DNA of 25,935 bases, taken from assembly GCA_046723645.1 (NCBI GenBank), contig JBKOUY010000072.1, positions 1 through 25,935 of the forward strand, read 5' to 3'. Under the pieces are notes generated by a model. The model was given only the letters and a program-made list of their open reading frames with translations, searched no databases and was not told the origin of the DNA. The first letter of the stretch is position 1. Every line of letters starts with the position of its first letter. This DNA comes from DASQUK01 sp046723645 (lineage in GTDB: Bacteria > Actinomycetota > Acidimicrobiia > Acidimicrobiales > VFJN01). Both the position numbers and the translations under genes were made by a program. Below, in pieces: positions 7,821 through 15,514 of the stretch.

Positions 7821-7832
7821 GGCGGCGGGTCG

Positions 7833-8426
7833 CTACAGCATCTCGCCGCGCTTGACGATGACGTTGTCGATGATGCCGTAGTCCTTGGCCTGCTCGGCCG
7901 TGAACCAGCGGTCGCGCTCGAAGTCCTCCTGGACCTGATCGACCTTCTGGCCGGTGTGGTACGCGATCCGTTCGGCCATGAGCTGCTTCACGTAGAGGAG
8001 CTGCTCGGCCTGGATCGCGATGTCCGCTGCCTGGCCCCGGAAGCCGCCCGAGGGCTGGTGCATCATGATCCGGGCGTGGGGCAGGGCATAGCGCTTGCCC
8101 TTGGCGCCGGCGCAGAGCAGGAACTGGCCCATCGACGCCCCGAGGCCCATGCACACGGTGGCCACGTCGGGCTCCACGAACTGCATCGTGTCGTAGATGG
8201 CCATCCCCGCAGTCACCGAGCCCCCGGGACTGTTGATGTAGAGCCAGATGTCTCGGTCGGAGTCGTCGCCCGCGAGGTGGAGCAGCTGGGCACACACGAC
8301 GTTGGCGATGTCGTCGTCGACCTCGGTCCCCAGGAAGATGATCCGCTCCCGCAGCAGGCGGTTGAAGATCTCGTGGGTGGGGCTGACGACGCTGGAGTTC
8401 TGGGCGGTCGGGAGTATCACGCTCAC
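7833..8426 (-). CDS. clpP: ATP-dependent Clp protease proteolytic subunit
   Basis: A 197-residue serine peptidase that forms the Clp barrel and degrades proteins fed by ClpX or ClpC, including tmRNA-tagged peptides. The triad is visible: Ser98 in GLGASMGQ (usually GMAASMG), His123 in MMHQPSGG, and Asp172 in FERDRWFTAEQAKDYGIID. The oxyanion segment INSPGGSVTAG is intact. The GTG start at 8426 is chosen from the family N-terminus and the -10 8 nt upstream; longer forms would read through the tRNA. It stands alone: no clpX and no second clpP is next to it, unlike the tandem clpP1P2 of many actinobacteria. A further copy may exist elsewhere. Confidence 0.93.
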   Translation of the reverse strand: MSVILPTAQNSSVVSPTHEIFNRLLRERIIFLGTEVDDDIANVVCAQLLHLAGDDSDRDIWLYINSPGGSVTAGMAIYDTMQFVEPDVATVCMGLGASMGQFLLCAGAKGKRYALPHARIMMHQPSGGFRGQAADIAIQAEQLLYVKQLMAERIAYHTGQKVDQVQEDFERDRWFTAEQAKDYGIIDNVIVKRGEML

Positions 8427-8434
8427 GGCGCCCG

Positions 8435-8440
8435 AGGGTA
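8435..8440 (-). promoter_or_regulatory. -10 element (TACCCT), leaderless type, for clpP
   Basis: On the minus strand, TACCCT ends 8 nt before the GTG at 8426. Confidence 0.5.
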
Positions 8441-8476
8441 GCGGCGCGCGGGGCGGGTCCGGCACCGTGGCGCTCG

Positions 8477-8482
8477 TATGCT
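8477..8482 (+). promoter_or_regulatory. -10 element (TATGCT) for the tRNA gene
   Basis: A TANNNT hexamer 10 nt before the mature 5' end of the tRNA at 8493. This would give a short 5' leader for RNase P to remove. Confidence 0.45.
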
Positions 8483-8492
8483 CGGCGGTCGA

Positions 8493-8565
8493 GCCGGCGT
8501 AGCCCAACGGCAGAGGCCCCAGGCCTAGGACCTGGTCAGTGTGGGTTCGAATCCCACCGCCGGCA
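8493..8565 (+). tRNA. tRNA with anticodon UAG and short variable loop (isotype uncertain, Leu by codon rule)
   Basis: A full cloverleaf is visible. The acceptor stem 8493-8499/8558-8564 has 7 perfect pairs with discriminator A8565. U8 and A9 are present. The D stem GCC/GGC carries G18G19. The anticodon stem 8519-8523/8531-8535 has 5 perfect pairs, and the T arm is GTGGG-TTCGAAT-CCCAC. The anticodon loop (8524-8530) is CCTAGGA, so the anticodon is UAG, which would read CUA/CUN Leu. Two points are odd: position 33 is C rather than the near-universal U, and the variable loop is only 5 nt whereas Leu tRNAs have a long arm. No CCA is encoded. It may be a specialised or non-canonical tRNA. Confidence 0.8.
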
Positions 8566-8594
8566 CCGGCCCGTAACCGACCGTCGGGGCCGGG

Positions 8595-8600
8595 TAGCGT
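8595..8600 (+). promoter_or_regulatory. -10 element (TAGCGT), leaderless type, for the D-threonine aldolase-like gene
   Basis: A TANNNT hexamer with 8 nt before the GTG at 8609. Confidence 0.5.
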
Positions 8601-8608
8601 CGGATCCC

Positions 8609-9625
8609 GTGCGATTGGGGGACGTAGCCACACCCGCGCTCGTGGTCGATCGCCAGGCGTTCGAGCACAACGTGACGACCATGGCGGGCACGCTGCCGGG
8701 GCCGCGGCTGCGCCCCCACGTCAAGGCGTTCAAGTCGACGGCCCTGGCCCGCGAGCTCGTCGCCGCCGGCCACCGCACGTTCACGTGCGCCACCATCCGG
8801 GAGGTCGAGGGCATGGCCGCCGCCGAGCTCGGCGGCGACCTGCTCCTGGCCAACGAGGTCCTCGACTGCCGCCGGCTCGGGGACCTGGTGGCGACCGGGG
8901 CCGCGCGGGTCACCGTCGCCGTCGACTCCGACGACACGGTGGCGGCGGCGGCCGCTGGCGGGGTGCGGGAGGTGCTCGTCGACGTGAGCGTCGGGCTCCC
9001 CCGCTGCGGCTGCGAACCCGGCGACGCCGGGCGGATCGCCGGCCTGGCGCGGGCGGCGGGCCTCGAGGTGCGGGGCGTCATGGGCTACGAGGGCCACCTC
9101 ATGCGGGAGCCCCGGGAGAAAAAGGTGGCGGCGGTCGAGGCGTCGATGAAGCAGCTGCTGGCGGCGCACGCCGACGTGGGTGGCGACGTCGTGTCGGCCG
9201 GCGGCACGGGGACGTACGACTGCAACGTGTGGGCCACGGAGATCCAGGCCGGTTCGTACTGCCTGATGGACACCGAATACGTGCCCCACGCACCCGCCTT
9301 CCGCAACGCGTTGTACCTGTGGACCACCGTCATCTCGGTCAATCCCGGTGGGTGGGCGGTCCTCGACGCCGGCCTCAAGGCGCTGGGCATGGACCACGGC
9401 GACCCGACGGTCGTCGACGCCGGCGACTGCTGGTTCGTGTCCGACGAGCACATCACCTTCGGGACCCGCCCCGAGCGGCCGGTGCGTGTGGGCGACCGGG
9501 TGCGGGTGCTGCCCGCGCACGTCGATCCCACCGTTGCCCTCCACGAGCGGATGTTCGTGGTCGTCGGCGAGGGCCCCGACGCCGAGGTCACCGACGTCTG
9601 GCCGGTGGACCTGCGGGGGTGGTGA
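8609..9625 (+). CDS. PLP-dependent D-threonine aldolase / D-serine dehydratase-like protein
   Basis: A 338-residue protein with an alanine-racemase-type PLP barrel followed by a C-terminal beta domain with a metal site. It starts with the family pattern VATPALVVDRQAFEHN. The PLP lysine is K39 in RPHVKAFKS. The phosphate loop SAGGTGTYD is present. The late motif LPAHVDPTVALHE gives H304-x-D306, the His/Asp metal pair typical of D-threonine aldolases; D-serine dehydratases usually have His/Cys. Aldol cleavage of a D-3-hydroxyamino acid is therefore the best guess, but the substrate is not proven. It lies just after the tRNA. Confidence 0.85.
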   Translation: MRLGDVATPALVVDRQAFEHNVTTMAGTLPGPRLRPHVKAFKSTALARELVAAGHRTFTCATIREVEGMAAAELGGDLLLANEVLDCRRLGDLVATGAARVTVAVDSDDTVAAAAAGGVREVLVDVSVGLPRCGCEPGDAGRIAGLARAAGLEVRGVMGYEGHLMREPREKKVAAVEASMKQLLAAHADVGGDVVSAGGTGTYDCNVWATEIQAGSYCLMDTEYVPHAPAFRNALYLWTTVISVNPGGWAVLDAGLKALGMDHGDPTVVDAGDCWFVSDEHITFGTRPERPVRVGDRVRVLPAHVDPTVALHERMFVVVGEGPDAEVTDVWPVDLRGW

Positions 9626-9635
9626 CGTTCTGAAG

Positions 9636-9683
9636 AACCTGCCGCGGAATCGGTGGCCCCAGCCACCAGTTCCGCGGCAGGTT
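9636..9683 (+). terminator. Long hairpin between the D-threonine aldolase-like gene and the LigD-like gene
   Basis: A perfect 14-bp outer stem (9636-9649 with 9670-9683) and an inner 6-bp stem GGTGGC/GCCACC (9652-9657/9662-9667) with a CCCA loop. It starts 11 nt after the stop codon and is followed by a short T run. Confidence 0.7.
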
Positions 9684-9700
9684 TCGGGTGGGAGGCGGGC

Positions 9701-9706
9701 TACCGT
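9701..9706 (+). promoter_or_regulatory. -10 element (TACCGT), leaderless type, for the LigD-like polymerase gene
   Basis: A TANNNT hexamer with exactly 7 nt before the ATG at 9714. Confidence 0.6.
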
Positions 9707-9713
9707 GCGTCCC

Positions 9714-10730
9714 ATGGCGCCTTCGAGCGACGTCGAGGTGGTGGAGGCGGCGGGGCACGAGGTGCGCATCACCAGCCCGGACAAGGTGTTCTTCCCCGAG
9801 CGGGGGGAGACCAAGCTCGACCTGGTCCGCTACTACCTCGCCATCGAGGAATCGCTCATGCGCACGATGGGCGGGCGTCCGGTGCTCATGCAGCGGTTCC
9901 CCGAGGGGGCCGGTGGGCCCAACTTCTTCCAGAAGCGGGTGCCCAAGGACATCCCCGACTGGCTGGAGACCACCACGGTCAGCACGGTCAACGGCACGCC
10001 GTCGCAGGCGCTTGTGGCCGCCGACGTCGCCCACGTCGCCTGGGCCGTGAACCTCACGTGTCTCGGCTTCCACGTGTGGCCCAACCTTGCGGCCGACCCC
10101 GAGCATGCAGACGAGCTGCGCCTCGACTTCGATCCCCAGCCGGGGACGGGCTTCGCCGAGGCGGCCCGGGCGGCGGTCGAGGTGAAAGCCCTCCTCGACG
10201 AGCTCGGCATCGCGTCGTTCCCCAAGACCACCGGCAACCGCGGCATCCACGTGTACGCCCGGCTGCAGCCGCGGTGGGACTCGTACCAGGTGCGGGCGGC
10301 CGCCGTGGCGGCAGCCCGCGAGCTCGAGCGCCGCCGGCCCGACCTCATCACCGCCGCCTGGTGGAAGGAGGAGCGGGGCGAGCGGATCTTCATCGACTAC
10401 AACCAGAACGCCCCGCACAAGACCGTCTTCGGCGCCTGGTCGGTGCGGGCGCGGGTCGGCGGCCAGGTCTCGACGCCGCTGTCGTGGGACGAGCTGGGCG
10501 ACGCCGACCCCGACGACCTGACCCTCTCCACGGTGCCGGAGCGGGTGGCCGAGCGAGGCGACCCGTGGGCGAGCATCGCCGACGAGCCGCAGTCCATCGA
10601 GCCCCTCCTCGCCATGTCGGAGCGCGACATGGCGAACGGGCTCATGGATGCGCCGTGGCCGCCCGTCTACCCCAAGATGCCCAACGAGCCGCCCCGGGTC
10701 GCACCGAGCCGGGCGGCCAAGGAGGGGTGA
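9714..10730 (+). CDS. Stand-alone LigD-type polymerase/primase (archaeo-eukaryotic primase family)
   Basis: A 338-residue protein equal to the polymerase domain (PolDom) of LigD, which adds ribonucleotides and fills gaps in bacterial end joining and excision repair. Metal aspartates D138 and D140 are in LRLDFDPQPG, the nucleotide-binding H179 in TTGNRGIHVYARL, and the third Asp D228 in IFIDYNQN. The positions agree closely with the known mycobacterial PolDom triad. There is no ligase or nuclease domain and no Ku gene in the window, so it is closer to the separate PrimC-like proteins. The ATG at 9714 is supported by the -10 and the domain boundary. The C-terminus ends in a Pro-rich tail. Confidence 0.9.
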   Translation: MAPSSDVEVVEAAGHEVRITSPDKVFFPERGETKLDLVRYYLAIEESLMRTMGGRPVLMQRFPEGAGGPNFFQKRVPKDIPDWLETTTVSTVNGTPSQALVAADVAHVAWAVNLTCLGFHVWPNLAADPEHADELRLDFDPQPGTGFAEAARAAVEVKALLDELGIASFPKTTGNRGIHVYARLQPRWDSYQVRAAAVAAARELERRRPDLITAAWWKEERGERIFIDYNQNAPHKTVFGAWSVRARVGGQVSTPLSWDELGDADPDDLTLSTVPERVAERGDPWASIADEPQSIEPLLAMSERDMANGLMDAPWPPVYPKMPNEPPRVAPSRAAKEG

Positions 10731-10754
10731 CGGCCGGCGCCGGCGGCGCCGCTG

Positions 10755-10760
10755 TAGCTT
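10755..10760 (+). promoter_or_regulatory. -10 element (TAGCTT), leaderless type, for the DUF457-like gene
   Basis: A TANNNT hexamer with 6 nt before the GTG at 10767. Confidence 0.45.
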
Positions 10761-10766
10761 CCGCTC

Positions 10767-11228
10767 GTGTTCGTGACCAACCATGCGCTGGCCGGGGCGG
10801 CGATCGGCGCGCTGGTGCGGCGTCCGGTGCCGGCATTCGTCGCCGGGGTCGCATCCCATGTCCTGATGGACATGGCGCCGCACTTCGGCGGGCTCGACAT
10901 GGACGGTCCCGAGTTCCTCAGGGCAGCTCGCGTCGACGGCGCCGTCGGGCTCGGTGTCACCGCCGCCGTGGTCGCGGTCGCGCCGCCCGCGGTGCGGCGC
11001 AGTGCCCTGGCCGGGCTGGCCGGCGCCTGCCTCATCGACCTCGACAAGCCGGGCCGCCACTTCTTCGACCGCTCCCCGTTCCCGGCCGTCGTCGACCGGT
11101 TCCACGGCCGCATCCAGAACGAGGTGCCCAATGGCCGCCGGATCGAGGCCGCCACCGCCGCCGCGCTCGGTATCGCCGTGGGCGCCGCCTTCCGCTACCG
11201 GCACCGCAGGGGGCGCGCTGTAGCGTGA
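10767..11228 (+). CDS. Small membrane protein resembling DUF457/YdjM metal-dependent hydrolase-like family
   Basis: A 153-residue protein. It begins FVTNHALAGAAIGA and continues with a hydrophobic segment and SHVLMDMAPHFGG. The spaced His/Asp residues (H6, H31, D35, H39) in membrane-associated helices recall the DUF457/YdjM inner-membrane family, often labelled metal-dependent hydrolase. Residues about 55-90 are another hydrophobic region, and the C-terminus is basic. It is shorter than typical members. Function is unknown. Its stop codon lies within the promoter of the following aconitase gene. Confidence 0.65.
   Translation: MFVTNHALAGAAIGALVRRPVPAFVAGVASHVLMDMAPHFGGLDMDGPEFLRAARVDGAVGLGVTAAVVAVAPPAVRRSALAGLAGACLIDLDKPGRHFFDRSPFPAVVDRFHGRIQNEVPNGRRIEAATAAALGIAVGAAFRYRHRRGRAVA
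11221..11226 (+). promoter_or_regulatory. -10 element (TAGCGT), leaderless type, for acnA
   Basis: A TANNNT hexamer with exactly 7 nt before the ATG at 11234. It overlaps the end of the upstream coding region. Confidence 0.6.
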
Positions 11229-11233
11229 ACCGC

Positions 11234-14107
11234 ATGGCCGCCATCGACTCCCGTACGGCCCTCGACGCCAGTGGCCAGCGGTTTCAGATCCACAGCCTCC
11301 GCACCCTCGAGGACGACTTCGGGGTCAGCCGGCTGCCCTACTCGCTCAAGGTGCTGCTCGAAAACCTGCTGCGCCACAACGACGGCGTCCGGGTCACCGA
11401 CGACGACGTCGCCGCCCTGGCGCGCTGGTCGGGCGGACGCGACGCGGCCGACGACGGGCGCGAGATCTCGTTCCTGCCGGCCCGGGTGCTCATGCAGGAC
11501 TTCACCGGGGTCCCCGCCGTCGTCGACCTCGCCGCCATGCGCCACGCCCTGGGCGAGAAGGGCGGCGACCCGCAGTCGCTCGATCCGCTGATTCCGGCCG
11601 ATCTGGTGATCGACCACTCGGTGCAGGTCGACGTGTTCGGCCGCCCCGAGGCCCTCGCCCGCAACGCCGAGCTCGAATACCAGCGGAACCTCGAGCGCTA
11701 CCAGTTCCTCCGTTGGGGCCAACAGGCCTTCGGCAGCTTCCGCGTGGTGCCGCCCGCCACCGGGATCTGCCACCAGGTGAACCTCGAACACCTCGCCACG
11801 GTCGTCGCCACCCGCGACGGCGCTGCGTTCCCCGACACGCTGGTTGGCACCGACTCCCACACGCCCATGGTCAACGGCCTCGGGGTGGTCGGCTGGGGTG
11901 TCGGCGGCATCGAGGCCGAGGCGGCGCTACTGGGCCAGCCCATCTCGATGCTCATCCCGGAGGTCGTGGGCTTCAGGCTGTCGGGCGAGCTGCCCGAGGG
12001 CGCCACCGCCACCGACCTGGTCCTCACCGTCACCAACATGCTGCGCACCCACGGCGTGGTGGGCCGCTTCGTCGAGTTCTACGGCCCGGGTGTCGCCAAC
12101 GTGCCGGTCGAGAACCGGGCCACGATCGGCAACATGTCCCCCGAGTACGGCTCGACGATCACGATCTTCCCGGTCGACGACGAAACGCTGCGCTACCTGC
12201 GCTTCACCGGCAGGCCCGACGAGCTCGTCGCGCTCGTGGAGGCGTACACGAAGGAGCAGGGCCTGTGGTACGACCCCGCCGCCGAGCCGACGTTCACCGA
12301 GACCCTCGAGCTCGACCTGTCCACCGTTGAGCCCTGCATCGCCGGGCCCGCTCGCCCGCAGGATCGGGTGCCGCTGCGGGAGTCCAAGCAGCGCTTCGCC
12401 GTCGCGCTCCTCGACTCGTTGCCCGAGTCGACGCGGGCGTCCGCATCGGCGGGAGGGGCGACGACCGGCGGCACCCCGGTGTCGATCGCTCGGGCCTACG
12501 ACGATGCCGACGCCGCCTCGTTCCCGGCCAGTGATCCCCCAGCCGCCACCCAGGACGGCGCCTACCCCAACGGCGGCGTGAGCGATTCCGCCGCGGATGC
12601 GGGCGCCGGGGCGACGGGTCGCCCCCACCAGCGCGTCCCGGTCCACCTCGACGCCTCGGCCGGCCTCGACGACGAGGTAGACGTCGAGCTCGACCACGGC
12701 CACGTGGCCATCGCCGCGATCACCAGCTGTACCAACACGTCGAACCCGCAGGTCATGGTGGGCGCCGGCCTGCTGGCGCGGAAGGCGGTGGAGCGGGGGC
12801 TGAGCCGCAAGCCGTGGGTCAAGACATCGCTGGCCCCGGGGTCCAAGGTCGTGATCGACTACCTCGCGCGGGCCGGCCTGCTCCCCCACCTGGAGAAGCT
12901 GGGCTTCGGGCTGGTCGGCTTCGGCTGCACCACCTGCATCGGCAACTCGGGACCCCTGCCACCGCCCGTCGCCGCGGCTGCGAACGAGCACGGCCTCGCG
13001 CTGGTGTCGGTGCTGTCCGGGAACCGCAACTTCGAGGGCCGGATCAACCCCGACGTCCGCATGAACTACCTCGCATCGCCGCCCCTGGTCGTGGCCTACG
13101 CGCTGGCCGGCACGATGGACATCGACCTGACATCCGAGCCGCTCGGCACCGACGCGGACGGCAAGCCGGTGACGCTGGCCGACCTGTGGCCCACCGAGGC
13201 CGAGGTGAACGCGGTGATCGAGGACGTGCTGGCGTCGGACATGTTCCGCACTGCCTACGGCGAGGTGTTCGACGGCGACGACATGTGGCGCTCGCTGCCG
13301 GTGCCGGCGGGTGGCGCCTACGAGTGGTCGGACACGTCGACGTACGTGCGGCGGCCGCCGTACTTCGACGGGATGCCGGACGAGCCGACGCCGCTGGCGG
13401 ACGTCGAGGACGCTCGGGCGCTCGCGGTGCTGGGCGACAGCGTCACGACCGACCACATCTCCCCCGCCGGGGCGATTCACCCCGACAGCCCCGCCGGCCG
13501 CTGGCTGATCGACCAGGGCGTCGCCCCCGCCGACTTCAACTCCTACGGGTCGCGGCGCGGCAACCACGAGGTGATGATCCGGGGCACGTTCGCCAACCGG
13601 CGGATCCGCAACCACCTCGCGCCCGGCACCGAGGGCGGCGTCACCCGCCACCAGCCCTCGGGCGACGAGATGACGATCTTCGAGGCCGCCGAGCGCTACC
13701 GGTCCGAGGGCGTCCGCCTGGTGGTGCTGGCCGGCAAGGAGTACGGGTCCGGCTCGTCGCGCGACTGGGCCGCCAAGGGCACGGCGCTGCTCGGTGTGCG
13801 GGCGGTGATCGCCGAGAGCTTCGAGCGCATCCACCGGTCCAACCTGATCGGCATGGGCGTGCTGCCCCTGCAGCTCGCCGGCGGGGCCACCTGGGACTCC
13901 CTCGGCGTGACCGGCGCAGAGACATTCACGATTCGCGGGCTCGCCGGCACCGACCCGGCGACGCTCATCGGCGCCGAGCTGGCCGTGGATGCCGACGGCA
14001 CCCGCCTCCCCGTCGTCGCCCGCCTTGACACCCCCATGGAGGCCGCGTACTACCACCACGGCGGCATCCTCCAGTACGTGCTCCGGCAGCAGCTGGCGCG
14101 GCGCTGA
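11234..14107 (+). CDS. acnA: Aconitate hydratase A
   Basis: A 957-residue [4Fe-4S] enzyme that isomerises citrate and isocitrate in the TCA cycle. The cluster cysteines are C499 (AITSCTNTSNP), C565 and C568 (GCTTCIGNSG). Other signatures are PYSLKVLLENLLR, the substrate loop VGTDSHTPMVNGLGV, and the C-terminal swivel domain with GDSVTTDHISPAG, NSYGSRRGNHEVM and KEYGSGSSRDWAAKG. The ATG at 11234 is fixed by homology and by the -10; the reading frame is open far upstream but those codons are shadows of other genes. Between residues 396 and 472 lies an Ala/Gly-rich linker with the actinobacterial SFPASDPPA motif, longer than I recall from Streptomyces AcnA. Confidence 0.96.
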   Translation: MAAIDSRTALDASGQRFQIHSLRTLEDDFGVSRLPYSLKVLLENLLRHNDGVRVTDDDVAALARWSGGRDAADDGREISFLPARVLMQDFTGVPAVVDLAAMRHALGEKGGDPQSLDPLIPADLVIDHSVQVDVFGRPEALARNAELEYQRNLERYQFLRWGQQAFGSFRVVPPATGICHQVNLEHLATVVATRDGAAFPDTLVGTDSHTPMVNGLGVVGWGVGGIEAEAALLGQPISMLIPEVVGFRLSGELPEGATATDLVLTVTNMLRTHGVVGRFVEFYGPGVANVPVENRATIGNMSPEYGSTITIFPVDDETLRYLRFTGRPDELVALVEAYTKEQGLWYDPAAEPTFTETLELDLSTVEPCIAGPARPQDRVPLRESKQRFAVALLDSLPESTRASASAGGATTGGTPVSIARAYDDADAASFPASDPPAATQDGAYPNGGVSDSAADAGAGATGRPHQRVPVHLDASAGLDDEVDVELDHGHVAIAAITSCTNTSNPQVMVGAGLLARKAVERGLSRKPWVKTSLAPGSKVVIDYLARAGLLPHLEKLGFGLVGFGCTTCIGNSGPLPPPVAAAANEHGLALVSVLSGNRNFEGRINPDVRMNYLASPPLVVAYALAGTMDIDLTSEPLGTDADGKPVTLADLWPTEAEVNAVIEDVLASDMFRTAYGEVFDGDDMWRSLPVPAGGAYEWSDTSTYVRRPPYFDGMPDEPTPLADVEDARALAVLGDSVTTDHISPAGAIHPDSPAGRWLIDQGVAPADFNSYGSRRGNHEVMIRGTFANRRIRNHLAPGTEGGVTRHQPSGDEMTIFEAAERYRSEGVRLVVLAGKEYGSGSSRDWAAKGTALLGVRAVIAESFERIHRSNLIGMGVLPLQLAGGATWDSLGVTGAETFTIRGLAGTDPATLIGAELAVDADGTRLPVVARLDTPMEAAYYHHGGILQYVLRQQLARR

Positions 14108-14121
14108 CCGGCGGCAGCCGG
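14108..14121. terminator. Weak hairpin between converging acnA and rdgB
   Basis: CCGGC (14108-14112) and GCCGG (14117-14121) with a GGCA loop lie in the 25-base gap between converging genes. The stem is short, so this is tentative. Confidence 0.3.
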
Positions 14122-14132
14122 CGCGGCGCCGA

Positions 14133-14729
14133 TCAGCCCACGAGGTGGGGGGCGAGCCGGCGGAACGCCCGCCCGCGGTGGCTGAGCGCGTGCTTCTCGG
14201 CGCCCGACATCTCCGCGAACGTGCGGCCATCGCCCTCGGCGGGGACCATGATCGGGTCGTAGCCGAAGCCGCCCGTCCCCCGGGGCTCTTCGGCCACGCG
14301 GCCCTCCACGACGCCGCGGACCACGAACTCGTGTGCCCGGGGATCGGGCCACACGGCGGCGGCGGCGCACACGTAGCGGCAGCCGCGCCCTTCCGCCGGC
14401 ACGCCGGCCAACTCGCGCAGGACCCGGGGGATCCAGTCCCCAAGCTCGGCCCACCGCGCCGAACGCACCCCCGGGCCACCGCCCAACGCGTCGATCTCGA
14501 TCCCGGAGTCGTCGGCGATGGCCAGCGTCCCGGCCCCCGCCGCCACCGCCCGCGCCTTCAACAGGGCGTTCTCCTCGAACGTCGAGCCGGTCTCGTCGAC
14601 GGCCGGGTCACGCGCCACCACCAGCCATGCGCGGCCCAGGATCGACTGCACCTCGTCGACCTTGTGCGTGTTGCCGGTGGCGAGCAGCAGCCGGCGGCGA
14701 CCGTGCGGCTCCGGGTCCGCGTGGCTCAC
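14133..14729 (-). CDS. rdgB: dITP/XTP pyrophosphatase (non-canonical purine NTP hydrolase)
   Basis: A 198-residue HAM1/RdgB-family enzyme that hydrolyses dITP, dXTP and related deaminated purine nucleotides to the monophosphate and keeps them out of DNA. Signatures are LLATGNTHKVDEV at the N-terminus, the metal site IADDSGIEIDALGGGPGVRSARW, the segment GTGGFGYDPIM, and the C-terminal SHRGRAFRRL that contacts the base. The ATG at 14729 overlaps the rph stop codon (ATGA), so the two genes are coupled. It is the last gene of the murI-MBL-rph-rdgB operon. Confidence 0.95.
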   Translation of the reverse strand: MSHADPEPHGRRRLLLATGNTHKVDEVQSILGRAWLVVARDPAVDETGSTFEENALLKARAVAAGAGTLAIADDSGIEIDALGGGPGVRSARWAELGDWIPRVLRELAGVPAEGRGCRYVCAAAAVWPDPRAHEFVVRGVVEGRVAEEPRGTGGFGYDPIMVPAEGDGRTFAEMSGAEKHALSHRGRAFRRLAPHLVG

Positions 14730-15484
14730 CGGCGCTCGGCGACGACCGGCCGCGCCGGGGGTGGCTCGGCCACCATCTCCCGCTGCAGCTCGATGATCTC
14801 GGCGATGCCCTTCTCCCCCAGGCTCAGCATCTCGTCGAGCTCGCCCCGGGTGAAGGGCATGCCCTCGGCGGTGCCCTGCACCTCGACGAACCGGCCCGCC
14901 GACGTCATCACCAGGTTCATGTCGACCTCGGCCCGGCTGTCCTCGACGTAGGGGAGGTCGAGCATCGGCGTGCCGTCGACCACGCCCACGGACACCGCGG
15001 CGCAGAAGGCGACCAGCGGATGGGCGCCGATGACGCCCTGCATGACCAGCCGGGTCAGCGCGTCGTGGAGTGCCAGGTAGCCGCCGCAGATCGACGCCGT
15101 GCGCGTGCCACCGTCGGCCTGCAGGACGTCACAATCGACGATCACCTGGCGCTCGCCGACCAGCGTGAGGTCGCAGACGGAACGCAGCGCCCGGCCAATG
15201 AGCCGCTGGATCTCCTGGGTCCGCCCCGACGGCCGGCCGTCCTTGACCTCGCGGCGGATCCGCTCGGGGGACGACCCCGGGAGCATCGAGTACTCGGCCG
15301 TCGCCCAGCCGCGGCCGCGCCCCCGCATCCACCGCGGCACGTCGTCGTCGATCGAGGCGGTGCACAACACCCGGGTGCTCCCGAAGCTGACCAGGCACGA
15401 GCCGGCGGCCATCTCCGTGAAGTCGCGCTCGAAGGTGACGGGCCGCAGCTCGTCGGGGGCTCGTCCGTCGGCTCTCATCATCAC
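14726..15484 (-). CDS. rph: Ribonuclease PH
   Basis: A 252-residue phosphorolytic 3' exoribonuclease that trims tRNA precursors. It shows RADGRAPDELRPVTFERDFT, GSTRVLCTASIDDDVPRWMRG, the conserved EYSMLPGSSPER segment (usually EYGMLPRAT), RTQEIQRLIGRALRSV, DCDVLQADGGTRTASICGG and the late DLPYVEDSRAEVDMN. The GTG at 15484 is the first of three start-like codons (GTG ATG ATG) and lies 6 nt after a -10 hexamer, so it may be read from a leaderless transcript as well as from the upstream operon. It is 30 nt from the preceding MBL gene. Confidence 0.95.
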   Translation of the reverse strand: MMMRADGRAPDELRPVTFERDFTEMAAGSCLVSFGSTRVLCTASIDDDVPRWMRGRGRGWATAEYSMLPGSSPERIRREVKDGRPSGRTQEIQRLIGRALRSVCDLTLVGERQVIVDCDVLQADGGTRTASICGGYLALHDALTRLVMQGVIGAHPLVAFCAAVSVGVVDGTPMLDLPYVEDSRAEVDMNLVMTSAGRFVEVQGTAEGMPFTRGELDEMLSLGEKGIAEIIELQREMVAEPPPARPVVAERR

Positions 15485-15490
15485 TCGGGC

Positions 15491-15496
15491 ACCGTA
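15491..15496 (-). promoter_or_regulatory. -10 element (TACGGT), leaderless type, for rph
   Basis: On the minus strand, the hexamer ends 6 nt before the GTG at 15484. It lies in the 30-base gap after the MBL gene. Confidence 0.45.
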
Positions 15497-15514
15497 ACGC
15501 CCCGGTCCGACCCG

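Noticed and set aside
8525..9814. Long minus-strand frame ending in GFEPTLTRS and the upstream extension of clpP reading GIRTHTDQVLGLGPLPLGYAG
   Set aside because: These are translations through the tRNA gene, a well-known annotation artefact.
9653..11233. Open frame extending acnA upstream by more than 500 codons
   Set aside because: It is an Arg/Gly-rich shadow of the LigD-like and DUF457-like genes; the AcnA homology and the -10 fix the start at 11234.
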